Shown here one piece after another: positions 17,602 through 26,978 of a stretch of 64,000 nucleotides of DNA; the first letter of the stretch is position 1, and the number at the start of each line of letters is the position of its first letter. Source of the stretch: Clostridiales bacterium (GTDB lineage Bacteria; Bacillota; Clostridia; Oscillospirales; CAG-272); contig JAAWDG010000014.1 in NCBI GenBank assembly GCA_022793655.1, forward strand, positions 98,636 to 162,635, written 5' to 3'. The notes beneath the pieces are model-generated. The model was given only the letters and a program-made list of their open reading frames with translations. It was not told where the DNA came from and made no database searches. The position numbers were made by a program, and so were the translations under genes.

Positions 17602-17646
17602 ACTTCTTTACGGAGTGTCTCCCCTGATGGGATGCTTTTTTATTTG
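17602..17646 (-). repeat. Right arm of inverted repeat around CPBP gene
   Basis: Reverse-complement partner of 16486-16527. On its inner side lies a 9-bp hairpin (AGGAGCAAG 17565-17573 with CTTGCTCCT 17592-17600), so both ends have the same arm-plus-hairpin layout. The arm ends three bases before the trxB stop. Confidence 0.6.
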
Positions 17647-17648
17647 TA

Positions 17649-18554
17649 TTATTCCGCTAACGCGCATACAGTACCGTCGGCGGCCGCGGTTGTCAGTTGT
17701 CTGACCGCTTTTGTACGGCAGTCGCCAGCGGCGTATATGCCGTCTATATTCGTGCGGCCGTCTTCTGCAGCAATGATATAGCCGTAATCATCAAGCGACA
17801 CAAGTCCTTTACAGATTTCATTGTTGGGGATATGGCCGATATAGATAAACAAACCGTCCAGTGCCAGCGTCCGCTTTTCCTTGGTGTCCGTGTGGGAGAC
17901 GATAACGCCGGTTAAAGCGTTGTCTCCTTCAATTTGTTCAATAGTGCTTTTTAAAACAAATTCAATATTTGGAATTTGTTTTAGTTCATTTGCTAATCTT
18001 TGTTCCCCGCGAAATTCATCTCGACGGTGAATCAAGTACACCTTTTGGCATAGGCCCGACAGCAATTTTGCACTTTGCAGTGCAGAACTGCCACCGCCGA
18101 CAACAGCCACAGTTTTATTCTTGAAAAAGGGGCCGTCGCAGACAGCGCAATAGCTCACGCCGCGGCCAATCAGTTTCTCTTCATTGTCAAGGCCTAACAT
18201 GCGGTGCTTCTGCCCGGTGGCAATGATGATTTTACGGCAGCTGCGTTTGATTTCGCCCGCTTCCGAATATACGCTTTTCGTTCCGTCTGGGTTGACCTCA
18301 ATGCGGGTTGCCTCTTCAATCACAATGGTAACGCCGAGGGCCAACGCTTGCTCATAGAGTTTATCAGAGAGTTCTGATCCGCTGATCTTTTCAAATCCCG
18401 GATAGTTTTCAACTAAAGGCGAAAGACTGATTTGTCCGCCAATACCGGCCGATTCAAGCACTAACACGCTTTTTTCGTTTCTGGCTGTGTAAATAGCAGC
18501 AGTGAGGCCGGCAGGACCGGCCCCAATAATGATAGTATCATAAAAATCGATCAT
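17649..18554 (-). CDS. trxB: Thioredoxin reductase
   Basis: A 301-residue flavoprotein. It has the FAD loop GAGPAGLTAA, the redox centre CAVCDG, the NADPH loop GGGSSALQSA and the C-terminal FAD motif GIYAAGDCR. It passes electrons from NADPH to thioredoxin-like partners in the cytoplasm. Its start overlaps the nrdD stop by four bases, so it is coupled to the anaerobic ribonucleotide reductase, and NrdD carries its own redoxin domain. A role as the electron source for dNTP synthesis is therefore the best reading; general thioredoxin reduction is also possible. Confidence 0.93.
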   Translation of the reverse strand: MIDFYDTIIIGAGPAGLTAAIYTARNEKSVLVLESAGIGGQISLSPLVENYPGFEKISGSELSDKLYEQALALGVTIVIEEATRIEVNPDGTKSVYSEAGEIKRSCRKIIIATGQKHRMLGLDNEEKLIGRGVSYCAVCDGPFFKNKTVAVVGGGSSALQSAKLLSGLCQKVYLIHRRDEFRGEQRLANELKQIPNIEFVLKSTIEQIEGDNALTGVIVSHTDTKEKRTLALDGLFIYIGHIPNNEICKGLVSLDDYGYIIAAEDGRTNIDGIYAAGDCRTKAVRQLTTAAADGTVCALAE

Positions 18555-20932
18555 GAAACAACTGCACTTTCTGTGAATTTTTTGATGTTAGAGGCACCTG
18601 CATAAGCGGTGAAATCCTCACCGTTTGCAACCACCAAAGTAGGCGCTTGACGGATGTCAAACTGTTCGGCGAGCGCTGCGTTTTCATTGGCGTCGATGAT
18701 TTGATAATCAACCCCTGCCTTATCTAAGAAGCCTTTAGCTATTTTGCAGTTTGGACAGGTGGCGGTGGTAAACAGCAAAATATCGCCGCTTGTGATTTCT
18801 GCGCTGCTGCATTCGTCAGCTTCTTTTTGTGCGCAAGCATCTTTTGCCTTTAGAACAGAACGCTCAATATTGTAAATTTTACGGTCTTTATATTCTTGTG
18901 CTTTACCGTCGTTCCAGTTTTGTACAGGACGGTAATAACCAGTAATACGGCTGTAAACCTCTGCTTTTTGGCCGCAGTGCGGGCATTCAAAATGCTCACC
19001 GACTAAATAGCCATGGGTGCGGCAAACCGAATAAGTCGGTGAAAGGGTATAATAAGGCAGTTTATAATTTTCTGCAATTTTGCGTACTAAAGAGGCGGCC
19101 GCCTGCCATGTTGGCAGTTTTTCACCTAAGAAGGCATGGAATACTGTGCCCGAGGTGTAAAGAGTCTGCAGTTCATCCTGAATATCAAGGGCAGAGAAAA
19201 TATCTTCTGTATAGCCAACTGGCAAGTGCGAACTGTTGGTGTAGTATGGGGTATCATCGGCTGTGCGTGCCGCGGTGATGATATCGGGATAACGCTTCAC
19301 ATCGTTTTTCGCTAAACGATAGGTGGTCGATTCAGCCGGCGTTGCCTCTAAGTTGTAAAGGTCACCATACTGTTCTTGATAGTCAGAGAGACGCTCGCGC
19401 ATATGGTTTAATACATTTTGAGTGAACTGTTGTGCTTTTTCGTCGGTCAGGTTCTTCTGAATCCATTTCGCATTGAGGCAAGCTTCGTTCATGCCGACAA
19501 GACCAATCGTAGAGAAGTGGTTGTTAAAGGTGCCAAGATAACGCTTGGTATAAGGATAGAGTCCTTCATCCAACAACTTTGTCACAATGGTTCGTTTCAC
19601 TTTGAGCGACCGTGCCGAAATATCCATCATGTGGTCAAGCTTTTGATAAAATTCCTCTTCGGTTGCCGAGGTATAAGCGAGTCTTGGCATGTTAATGGTA
19701 ACCACGCCGACTGAGCCGGTGCTTTCGCCGCTGCCAAAGAAACCGCCCGACTTTTTGCGCAGTTCGCGTAGGTCTAAACGAAGTCGGCAGCACATAGAAC
19801 GCACATCGCTTGGTTCCATATCGCTGTTGATATAGTTCGAGAAATAGGGCGTGCCGTATTTTGAAGTCATTTCAAAGAGAAGACGGTTGTTTTCAGTGTC
19901 CGACCAATCAAAATCGCTGGTGATAGAATAAGTAGGAATCGGATATTGGAAACCGCGGCCATTTGCGTCCCCTTCAACCATAATCTCAATGAACGCTTTA
20001 TTGATCATGTCCATTTCCCGCTTGCAGTCTTTGTATTTATAGTTCTGCGGTTTTCCGCCTACAATACAGTCAAGCTCTGCTAAGTCGTTCGGGACAGTCC
20101 AGTCTAATGTGATGTTAGTAAAGGGAGATTGTGTGCCCCATCGACTGGGTGTGTTGACGCCGTATACAAAAGACTGAATGCATTGTTTTACTTCTTTATA
20201 GGTCAAATTGTCGGCCTTGACAAAGGGGGCAAGATAGGTATCAAAAGAAGAGAATGCCTGTGCGCCTGCCCACTCGTTCTGCATAATACCGAGGAAGTTT
20301 ACCATTTGATTACACAGGGTAGAAAGGTGAGAAGCAGGGGCGGAAGTGATTTTTCCCGGAATACCGCCGAGCCCTTCTTCAATTAGCTGTTTAAGCGACC
20401 AGCCGGCGCAATAACCGGTCAGCATAGAGAGGTCATGAATGTGAATGTCAGCCTCTCGGTGTGCATTAGCGATTTCTTCATCATAGATTTCAGAGAGCCA
20501 GTAGTTGGCCGTGATAGCACCTGAGTTGGAGAGAATCAAACCACCTACCGAGTAAGTAACGGTTGAGTTTTCTTTCACCCGCCAGTCAATATTTTTTACA
20601 TAGCTGTCTACAATATCCTTGTAGTCAAGCACAGTCGATTTCATATTACGGATTTTTTCTCTTTGCTTCCGATACAAAATATAGCTTTTGGCAACATCGC
20701 CATAGCCGGCGGCAATGAGAACCGATTCTACACTGTCTTGAATATCCTCAACAGTGACGGTACCGTCTTTAATTTTATTTTCATAATCAGCCGTTACTTT
20801 TAAAGAAAGCAGGTCGATGATATCGGGATTAAATTGTTTTTTCTGTGATTCAAAGGCCTTGGTAATAGCCGAACTGATTTTAGAAATATTGAAGTCTACA
20901 ATTTTTCCATCTCTTTTTACTACTTGATACAT
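18551..20932 (-). CDS. nrdD: Anaerobic ribonucleoside-triphosphate reductase with C-terminal redoxin domain
   Basis: A 793-residue class III reductase making dNTPs through a glycyl radical. An ATP-cone (about 1-90) is followed by the ten-stranded barrel. Near the C-terminus come a Cys/His zinc knuckle (VCRTHGY, CPHCG) and the radical loop SRITGYYRPVQNWNDGK with Gly near residue 665. About 60 residues later an extra thioredoxin/glutaredoxin-like domain begins with TCPNC (Cys near 726 and 729), making the protein longer than usual NrdD. AAAGGTGG precedes the ATG. The promoter has NrdR boxes. NrdG is encoded just upstream and trxB just downstream. Confidence 0.95.
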   Translation of the reverse strand: MYQVVKRDGKIVDFNISKISSAITKAFESQKKQFNPDIIDLLSLKVTADYENKIKDGTVTVEDIQDSVESVLIAAGYGDVAKSYILYRKQREKIRNMKSTVLDYKDIVDSYVKNIDWRVKENSTVTYSVGGLILSNSGAITANYWLSEIYDEEIANAHREADIHIHDLSMLTGYCAGWSLKQLIEEGLGGIPGKITSAPASHLSTLCNQMVNFLGIMQNEWAGAQAFSSFDTYLAPFVKADNLTYKEVKQCIQSFVYGVNTPSRWGTQSPFTNITLDWTVPNDLAELDCIVGGKPQNYKYKDCKREMDMINKAFIEIMVEGDANGRGFQYPIPTYSITSDFDWSDTENNRLLFEMTSKYGTPYFSNYINSDMEPSDVRSMCCRLRLDLRELRKKSGGFFGSGESTGSVGVVTINMPRLAYTSATEEEFYQKLDHMMDISARSLKVKRTIVTKLLDEGLYPYTKRYLGTFNNHFSTIGLVGMNEACLNAKWIQKNLTDEKAQQFTQNVLNHMRERLSDYQEQYGDLYNLEATPAESTTYRLAKNDVKRYPDIITAARTADDTPYYTNSSHLPVGYTEDIFSALDIQDELQTLYTSGTVFHAFLGEKLPTWQAAASLVRKIAENYKLPYYTLSPTYSVCRTHGYLVGEHFECPHCGQKAEVYSRITGYYRPVQNWNDGKAQEYKDRKIYNIERSVLKAKDACAQKEADECSSAEITSGDILLFTTATCPNCKIAKGFLDKAGVDYQIIDANENAALAEQFDIRQAPTLVVANGEDFTAYAGASNIKKFTESAVVS

Positions 20933-20960
20933 TTGTTTTTTCCACCTTTAGTTCTATGTC

Positions 20961-21031
20961 TATTGAGATATTGTATTCTTATTATACACGATATTGTGAT
21001 TTTGTCAATAGCAAAACACAAGATATTGTAT
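20961..21031 (-). promoter_or_regulatory. NrdR boxes upstream of nrdD
   Basis: Three copies of a CAATATC core lie on the minus strand. ATACAATATCTTGTGT (21016-21031) fits the NrdR consensus acaCwAtATaTwGtgt at 14 of 16 positions. TCACAATATCGTGTAT (20984-20999) fits at 12 of 16 and starts exactly 32 bases away, the usual three-turn spacing of paired NrdR boxes. A third, weaker box is at 20961-20976. NrdR represses reductase genes when bound to ATP/dATP. Confidence 0.8.
20981..21008 (-). promoter_or_regulatory. nrdD-trxB promoter
   Basis: On the minus strand, TTGACA (21003-21008), a 16-base spacer and TATAAT (20981-20986). The middle NrdR box overlaps the -10 and spacer, and the strongest box lies upstream of the -35. 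Confidence 0.8.
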
Positions 21032-21087
21032 TTATTTTTTATATTTCTTTTTATCGTATTTTGCCTGTAAATGGCATGTTTATGGAT

Positions 21088-21786
21088 TTATTCAATTTCT
21101 CTAAGGGCTGCTGTCGGAATATAGCGGGCAGCAATCTGGCGAAATTTTTCCAAATCTTCTTTGGCATACGCAGAAAGTCCCTTGCAGAGCGTGTCGCCCG
21201 AATCGACAAAAGATTGCAAAAAATATTGTTTAGCGCCTTGCAGCCACCGGCCAATATCGTGAAAATCTTGTTCGTCATGAAGTTCTTTCACCACAGTGGT
21301 GCGAAATTCATAAGGAAAATTTCCGTTTATAAGAAATTTTGCGCTTTTTTCCACTTCCTCGATGTTAAAATGGGGTAGACCTACGGTAAGCGGATATTTG
21401 GCAGGCGCATTTTTGATGTCCATGGCCACATAGTCGATTAACTGACGTTCGATGAGCGAAACAAGCATGTCATATTGCTGTCCATTGGTGTCAAGCTTAA
21501 TGCTGAAACCGAGTTCTTTGATGGCAGAGAGAAAGGGGACAAGTTCTTCTTCTTTTTGCAAAAGCGGCTCGCCGCCGGTGATACAAACACCGTCTAACAA
21601 TCCCTTTCTTGTTTGTAAGAAACTTAGCACTTGCGCGTCGGAAATGCCATCGTGGTCGATATGTGTGACAAGTGAGGCGTTGTGGCAAAATGGACAACGG
21701 AAGTTACAGCCGGCTAAAAAAAGAGTCGCGGCAATTTTGCCGGGATAATCAATCAGTGTTAATTTTTGCATTCCATGAATTTTCAT
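21088..21786 (-). CDS. nrdG: Anaerobic ribonucleotide reductase activating protein (radical SAM)
   Basis: A 232-residue radical-SAM activase. CNFRCPFC supplies the three cysteines for the 4Fe-4S cluster, and ITGGEPLL is the SAM-binding GGE motif. The N-terminal LTLIDYPGKIAATLFLAGC is typical of the longer clostridial NrdG form. It makes the glycyl radical on NrdD. It lies upstream of nrdD on the same strand, separated by 155 bases that hold the NrdR-controlled nrdD promoter, so it is transcribed at least partly on its own. Confidence 0.93.
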   Translation of the reverse strand: MKIHGMQKLTLIDYPGKIAATLFLAGCNFRCPFCHNASLVTHIDHDGISDAQVLSFLQTRKGLLDGVCITGGEPLLQKEEELVPFLSAIKELGFSIKLDTNGQQYDMLVSLIERQLIDYVAMDIKNAPAKYPLTVGLPHFNIEEVEKSAKFLINGNFPYEFRTTVVKELHDEQDFHDIGRWLQGAKQYFLQSFVDSGDTLCKGLSAYAKEDLEKFRQIAARYIPTAALREIE

Positions 21787-21967
21787 AAGTAAGTGGCGCC
21801 TTTCAAAGGAAAAGAATAGATGGCAGCAAATCTATGATTTGCTGCTAATATCATATCATATGTTTAGGTGGAATGCAAATTAAAAAGTCAGGTCAAAATA
21901 AGTGAAAGTAAGCGATACATGCAATAAAAATATATTTTTCTATATAATAATTGAAAGGAAAATGAAG

Positions 21968-23899
21968 ATGGCAGTAACACAAAAAAACAGACTCGCCGGC
22001 GAAAGTTCGCCTTATCTTTTGCAGCATGCAAATAATCCGATTGATTGGTATCCATGGTGTGACGAAGTATTTAAAAGAGCACGCAGAGAACAAAAAGTAA
22101 TCTTTTTGTCCATTGGCTATTCTTCATGTCATTGGTGTCATGTGATGGCGCATGAAGTATTTGAAAATGAGGAGGCCGCGGCTCTTTTAAATGAGCATTT
22201 TATCTGTGTGAAAGTAGATCGTGAAGAACGGCCAGATGTGGACCATCTGTACATGGAGGCCTGCGTAGCCCTCACGGGGTCGGGGGGCTGGCCGTTAAGC
22301 CTTTTTTTAACGCCAGAGGGGTATCCGTTTTTTGCAGGCAGTTATTTTCCTCTGTCTTCTTTCTTAAATTTGGCCAGCAAAGTGGCAAGACTTTGGCAGG
22401 ACCGGCGAACCGATGTAATGCAGGCCTCTGGCCAGGTGCTAAGTGCGCTAAATCGCTCCATTAAGAAAGATGCTTGGCAGGAATCACTGCCTAAGAGAAC
22501 CTTTGAGGCGCTGCAAGCAATTTTTGATGCAGAAAACGGCGGATTTGGCCCGGCACCTAAATTTCCTTCGCCGCAAACGCTTCTTTTTCTGATGCGTTTT
22601 GGCGTGTGCTGTCAAAATCAGACAGCGAAAGATATGGTAAATCGAACGCTTGACAAAATGGCTCTTGGCGGATTGTTTGACCATATAGGCGGCGGTTTTT
22701 TTCGCTATGCAACCGATGAGAAATTTTTAATTCCTCATTTTGAAAAAATGTTATACGATAACGCAATGCTGCTGCTGGTTTATGCTTGGGCCGGCCGGCT
22801 GCCTGTTGCAAAACGTGTGTATGATTTTTGCGTGCGGTCGCTCATGAGTCCCGAAGGTGCTTTTTATACTTCGCTCGATGCCGACAGCGAAGGAGCGGAG
22901 GGTAGCTATTATTTGTTCTCGTATGAAGAGGTACAGCAGACGTTAGGCGACGATACGGAATCCTTTTGCCAGTGGTATGGCATTACGCCAAGCGGGAATT
23001 TTGAGGGAAAAAATCATTTGAATCTTTTGTCACACGGCCCGCTTCGTGAAGAAGAGGAACCGATAGCGTCTTGCGACAGAGAAAAATTGTTTGCCGTGCA
23101 GGCCAAGCGGGTGCCGCCTGCCAGAGATGACAAAATTCTTTTGTCATCCAATGGTTTGATGTTGGCGGCGTTATCGGTGTATGGTTCTGTCACCGGCCAT
23201 GAGACAGTCATCCGACAAGCAGAGCGATTGGCCGACTTTTTGTGTGTACAAATGAGAGAAAAGGACCGGTATTATGCGTCTTTTTGTAAAAGTCTCGGTA
23301 CACATCCGGCCACCAGTGAGGATTATGTGTATCTTGCTTTTGGCTTGCTGCGTCTGCATCAAGCTACGTTAGAAAAACGATGGCTTCACGCGTGCTGTTC
23401 GGTTTGCGAAGAACTCATCATCCTGTTTGCGGATACGGATGGCCTTTTGTTTATGGCCGGTCGGGATGTAAAAGATATTCCTATCCGAACAAAGGATACG
23501 TATGACGGAGCGCTGCCTTCTGGCAATTCGCTCGCCGCCGAGGTTTTTTATAGTTTGTATCTGTTGACCGGAGAAGAGGCCTATCGACAAGCTTTTGATC
23601 AAATCAAACAAGCGCTGAGCGGTCAGGCGAAAGCGCATCCAACTGCATATACGGCCCTGATGTCGGCTGTTTTGTTTGCGCAAAAAAGCATACGGGTGGA
23701 ACTTTCAAAAGATTGTTTTAGCTCGCTGCATGGCTTTTATTCATTTGTTTGCTTTGCCGAGTCAGATGCATCCCACGGCGTTCGCATTTGCCAGGCCGAC
23801 CGTTGTTTTGCTTCAATGACCGGGCCTGCTGAATTAGAAGATATCTTGCAAGTGTACGAACAAACCGGCCGCCTGCGTATAGAGCCTATGGCAGAATGA
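21968..23899 (+). CDS. Thioredoxin-domain protein YyaL-like (DUF255/spermatogenesis-associated 20)
   Basis: A 643-residue protein. The N-terminal thioredoxin-like domain has [21 protein letters not shown] and a CHWC pair in SSCHWCHVM; an (alpha/alpha)6-barrel of the N-acylglucosamine 2-epimerase type follows. This is the conserved YyaL family, whose biochemical role is not settled. I chose ATG 21968, eight bases after GAAAGGA, instead of the tracked start at 21902. The C-terminus overlaps the convergent spl-like gene by 14 bases. Length is slightly below the roughly 680 residues usual for the family. Confidence 0.88.
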   Translation: MAVTQKNRLAGESSPYLLQHANNPIDWYPWCDEVFKRARREQKVIFLSIGYSSCHWCHVMAHEVFENEEAAALLNEHFICVKVDREERPDVDHLYMEACVALTGSGGWPLSLFLTPEGYPFFAGSYFPLSSFLNLASKVARLWQDRRTDVMQASGQVLSALNRSIKKDAWQESLPKRTFEALQAIFDAENGGFGPAPKFPSPQTLLFLMRFGVCCQNQTAKDMVNRTLDKMALGGLFDHIGGGFFRYATDEKFLIPHFEKMLYDNAMLLLVYAWAGRLPVAKRVYDFCVRSLMSPEGAFYTSLDADSEGAEGSYYLFSYEEVQQTLGDDTESFCQWYGITPSGNFEGKNHLNLLSHGPLREEEEPIASCDREKLFAVQAKRVPPARDDKILLSSNGLMLAALSVYGSVTGHETVIRQAERLADFLCVQMREKDRYYASFCKSLGTHPATSEDYVYLAFGLLRLHQATLEKRWLHACCSVCEELIILFADTDGLLFMAGRDVKDIPIRTKDTYDGALPSGNSLAAEVFYSLYLLTGEEAYRQAFDQIKQALSGQAKAHPTAYTALMSAVLFAQKSIRVELSKDCFSSLHGFYSFVCFAESDASHGVRICQADRCFASMTGPAELEDILQVYEQTGRLRIEPMAE

Positions 23900-24887
23900 T
23901 TGGTCTGTTTTCCGGAAAATAACGGGTAAGGCGATCAAGAAAGAAGCTTTCTGCTTGGCGGCGCAGCTCTTTTCGATATCGATAAAATTGCTGTCCAGTC
24001 ATGGTCGATGGATCAAGTATGTCAATGGCGCCGGGAAATGCAATGAACCTTAGTTGCTCTTGTGTGGGATAATAGGTTAAAAAACGGACCGAAAAGGATA
24101 CCGTTTGGCGTGCTTTGAAAGAGAGCATAGCAGCCAATTGCTCCAAAAAATGATCGTAGAGAGATTGCCAACCATCGATTAAAAGAATAGGCGCGATGCA
24201 AAGTTCCGTCGGGTAGTCCGCTTCACACAGTTTGTTGACTGCCTCGATTCTTTCTGCTAAATGAGAGGTACCGAATTCGGTTTGCCATATGAGTTCATCT
24301 GGGTTTATATTCATCTGGGGAATGACCCGCCCTTGGTGGGGCAGGGGTAACAGCGGATCGATTTGACAAAATCGTGTCGCAAAGCATAAACGGCCTTTGG
24401 GCTGTGCGCAAAATTCTCGGATGGTGCAGGATAAATTGTCGGTTATCGTATTTTCAATTACTAAATCGCTGTCTTGGCCGATATCAAAAACACTTTCGCT
24501 TGGTAAGCCCGCGGCTCTTTGCAACAGTTTTCCCATGATTTCTTCTCGATTGACAAACAGCTGCAAAAAGGCAGAAGAGCAGTCGGTTTGTAGAAGCGGA
24601 CAGGTTAAGCAAAGTGCCGGACAGCCGGAGGAGGTGTGCGAGACGTGAAAAGAGCCGGTGCGGCGGCTTGGTTTAAGATAATGAATATGACGTATGCGCA
24701 GCGAAAGGCTGCGCTTTTTTTCTTTATAGTTGGCTATATCTTGTTTTAGCATAGTTAGGTTGGCATGTGCCGTGATTGCTTCCATTGGAATTTTTTGGGG
24801 AAGGTAGGTTTCTATGAGCTGTTTTCCAAGAGGAAAGGATAAAGCGGCGGGCTCATAAAAAATTTTTTCAGGTATAAATTCTTTCAA
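23886..24887 (-). CDS. Divergent spore-photoproduct-lyase-like radical SAM protein
   Basis: A 333-residue relative of SplB, which repairs the spore thymine dimer 5-thyminyl-5,6-dihydrothymine during germination. [19 protein letters not shown] matches the SplB N-terminus. The cluster motif is present as C89-x3-C93-x2-C96 ([14 protein letters not shown]), but the usual CYLQT reads CPLLQT. Near residue 138 (FDIGQDSDL) the family normally has the catalytic Cys (141 in Bacillus); here I align Gln. It may be a paralogue with another role. The start is TTG 24887 behind AAGGAGAG. Confidence 0.75.
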   Translation of the reverse strand: MKEFIPEKIFYEPAALSFPLGKQLIETYLPQKIPMEAITAHANLTMLKQDIANYKEKKRSLSLRIRHIHYLKPSRRTGSFHVSHTSSGCPALCLTCPLLQTDCSSAFLQLFVNREEIMGKLLQRAAGLPSESVFDIGQDSDLVIENTITDNLSCTIREFCAQPKGRLCFATRFCQIDPLLPLPHQGRVIPQMNINPDELIWQTEFGTSHLAERIEAVNKLCEADYPTELCIAPILLIDGWQSLYDHFLEQLAAMLSFKARQTVSFSVRFLTYYPTQEQLRFIAFPGAIDILDPSTMTGQQFYRYRKELRRQAESFFLDRLTRYFPENRPIILP

Positions 24888-25235
24888 GTTGGCTTCTCTC
24901 CTTGGCTTTTTATTATTATTCGAGCCATAGGCCAGACAATACCTGAAAACGCAAATTAATGTATGTTCTAAAAGAAATTTCAGCCGTGATCAAACGACGT
25001 TTTATCATCGATTTTGCAGTAATTCTGAATTTAAAATAAAAAAGTGAAATAATTAGCCATAATGAGCATTTTTTTGCGGCGCCTGCTTGACAGATGTGAT
25101 AAACGCGTTTACAATGAAAATAAACCTGCACAAAAAGGGTAAGCGTTTCATATATTGATGAAAAGCGCCAAGACAAGCGTTGCCCCGCAATTGCTTTGGT
25201 GCTTGCAAGAAATAAAAAAGGTAAGGAAATAAAAA
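24888..25235. other. Intergenic region, spl-like gene to amidase leader
   Basis: No gene is recognised. The tracked minus-strand ORF 24916-25374 has no ribosome site and covers the amidase start. The stretch holds the amidase promoter (25087-25115) and small hairpins such as GCGTTTCAT/ATGAAAAGC near 25143-25168. Confidence 0.6.
25087..25115 (+). promoter_or_regulatory. Amidase promoter
   Basis: TTGACA, a 17-base spacer and TACAAT. The leader to the amidase start is about 160 nt. Confidence 0.75.
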
Positions 25236-25289
25236 ATGAAACGAAAACAAAAAAGCCCCTTGCTTCTAAAGGAGTGTGGCTATGAGTAA
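25236..25289 (+). CDS. Small leader ORF overlapping the amidase start (17 aa)
   Basis: ATG 25236 follows AAGGTAAGGA and reads MKRKQKSPLLLKECGYE before TAA 25287-25289, overlapping the amidase ATG (25282) by eight bases. Its CTA AAG GAG codons contain the amidase ribosome site. This repeats the arrangement seen before murQ. It may be a coupling peptide; function unknown. Confidence 0.4.
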   Translation: MKRKQKSPLLLKECGYE

Positions 25290-26097
25290 CTATCCTTTTG
25301 TGGACTTCACGCAAATTTCGCCGAACCGGACCAGTCCGCGCAAAAATGCAGTGAAAAAGATTACCATTCATCATATGGCGGGCATGCTAACAGTCGAGCA
25401 ATGCGGCGCTGGTTTTGCTTCACCGCAAAGACAGGCCAGTGCAAACTATGGCGTAGATGCGGATGGGCGCGTCGGCATGTATGTGGAGGAAAGCGACCGC
25501 GCTTGGACGAGTTCAAGTGCTGAAAATGACAACCAAGCGGTTACGATTGAGGCGGCCAATGATGAAATGGGCGGACAGTGGCATGTGAGCGACCAAACGA
25601 TTGAAAAGCTCATTGCGCTGTGTGTGGATATTTGCCGCCGCAATGGCATTGAAAGACTAAATTATACAGGTGATAAAACAGGCAATTTGACCATGCATAA
25701 AATGTTTGCCGCTACGGCCTGCCCCGGACCGTATTTAGAAAGCAAATTTCCGTATATAGCGGAGCAGGTCAATCAACGATTAGAAGAGGGAGAACCAATG
25801 ACAAAGGAAGAAAAAGCCGCCTTTGATAAACTGGCAGCTAAAGTAGATATACTGGAAAAAGAAAATAAAGAACTCACAGAACGCTTGGGCAAATATGACA
25901 AGATGGGCGTTTATGAGAATGTAGCCATTAAGTGGGCCTATAACGATGGCAATTTGCCTTCTTGGGCACGGGATACCGTGAAAAAGCTGACCGATAAAGG
26001 ATATTTATATGGAAATGATAAAAACTCGCTTGAACTTTCTTATTTAATGCTGCGTCTGCTGGTTATTCTTGACCGGGCGGGCAGTTTTGGCGAATAA
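25282..26097 (+). CDS. N-acetylmuramoyl-L-alanine amidase (Amidase_2), endolysin-like
   Basis: A 271-residue zinc amidase that cuts the MurNAc-L-Ala bond of peptidoglycan. Likely zinc ligands are the His in ITIHHMAG, the His in LTMHKMF and the Cys in ATACPGP. The catalytic domain covers about 1-175, followed by a short coiled-coil (about 175-205, EEKAAFDKLAAKV...) and a C-terminal tail with KWAYNDGNLPSWARDTV. No signal peptide is seen, as in phage-type endolysins, but no other phage genes are nearby. AAAGGAG is eight bases before ATG 25282; the tracked GTG 25276 is too close to it. Confidence 0.87.
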   Translation: MSNYPFVDFTQISPNRTSPRKNAVKKITIHHMAGMLTVEQCGAGFASPQRQASANYGVDADGRVGMYVEESDRAWTSSSAENDNQAVTIEAANDEMGGQWHVSDQTIEKLIALCVDICRRNGIERLNYTGDKTGNLTMHKMFAATACPGPYLESKFPYIAEQVNQRLEEGEPMTKEEKAAFDKLAAKVDILEKENKELTERLGKYDKMGVYENVAIKWAYNDGNLPSWARDTVKKLTDKGYLYGNDKNSLELSYLMLRLLVILDRAGSFGE

Positions 26098-26107
26098 CGC
26101 GAGCATC

Positions 26108-26143
26108 AAAAAAAGCCTGCGGCCATTGGCTGCAGGCTTTTTT
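26108..26143. terminator. Bidirectional terminator
   Basis: AAAAAAAGCCTGC / GCAGGCTTTTTT with a short loop. It has A and T tracts on both sides and can serve the amidase and the convergent lipoprotein gene. Confidence 0.9.
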
Positions 26144-26166
26144 GCTTACATACGTGTGCAAAGAGA

Positions 26167-26978
26167 TTAGTAGTCAGTAAAGAAATTGTCAACACCCGCG
26201 AACTGCGCGTCTAATTCGACTACCGTTTTGTCTGGGTCAATGGTAAAGTCTTTGAGCGTGCCGTCTTCGTTGTATACAAGGTCAAATTGGTAGTCGTAAT
26301 GGTTGCTGTTCCAATAAAATTCTTCTTTTTCTTGTTGAATAATTTCGTCTATTATGGCTCTGTCAGGCTGAAAGAGCTGAATAATTCGGAACATGCTGAT
26401 TTTTTGATGAAATTCAACCTCTGTTTCGACGTCTGTTTTTTCTTCATCTGATTTTGCAATAATTTCTTGTATGTTATGGTATTTGTTGATAAGGTTTGTT
26501 TTAACCCGGTGAAAACTTTCCTGTTTATTATGTGTTATTTGTCTTTTCTCTACATCTCGATAATAGGCTTCGATGGCCTCCATATCATCCGAGTATAGAA
26601 GGTCAATGTTGTGTAAGCTGTCCCATCGGCTATTGCAGTATTCTTCAAAGGTTTCCCGCGGAATTTGAAAATAGTCGATAAATGTTTTCATGTTTTTTTC
26701 AGAGTATGGGCAGTCGCTTTCAATGTCACGGCTTGCTTCTGTGGTTCTCTTTGACCAATTCTGAAATTCTTCTTGATCCAAAAGATCGGTTAAACTGGCA
26801 GACAACAGATGATACTGTTCGTCATGCACTTCGCAGTGCCCTGTACCGCCTGTGGCAACAGACGGTTCGGTGTTTTCGGTCATAACCGGTGGGTCGTTCT
26901 GTTGGGGCGCTTGCTGACAAGCCGTGCAGCAAGCGAATAGCAGGCAGATGCCGAGGATCAAAATCCATATTTTTTCAT
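26167..26978 (-). pseudogene. Lipoprotein gene with a -1 frameshift in its start-proximal A tract
   Basis: The main frame (26961 down to 26167) gives 264 residues with a truncated signal peptide LILGICLLFACCTAC and then an acidic, helix-rich protein of unknown function. The only start with a proper ribosome site (AAGGAAGT) is ATG 26978, but it reads MKKYGF-stop. One extra A in the six-A run (26970-26975) would restore MKKIWILILGICLLFACC, a perfect lipoprotein signal. This may be a phase-variable tract, transcriptional slippage, a real mutation or a sequencing error. The downstream frame is intact, so loss is recent or reversible. Confidence 0.7.

Noticed and set aside
24916-25374. Minus-strand ORF of 152 aa between spl-like gene and amidase
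   Set aside because: Overlaps the amidase start and its promoter, lacks a ribosome site and family resemblance.
24916-26143. Prophage remnant around the endolysin-like amidase
   Set aside because: No holin, tail, integrase or other phage gene is adjacent; the gene has its own promoter and terminator.
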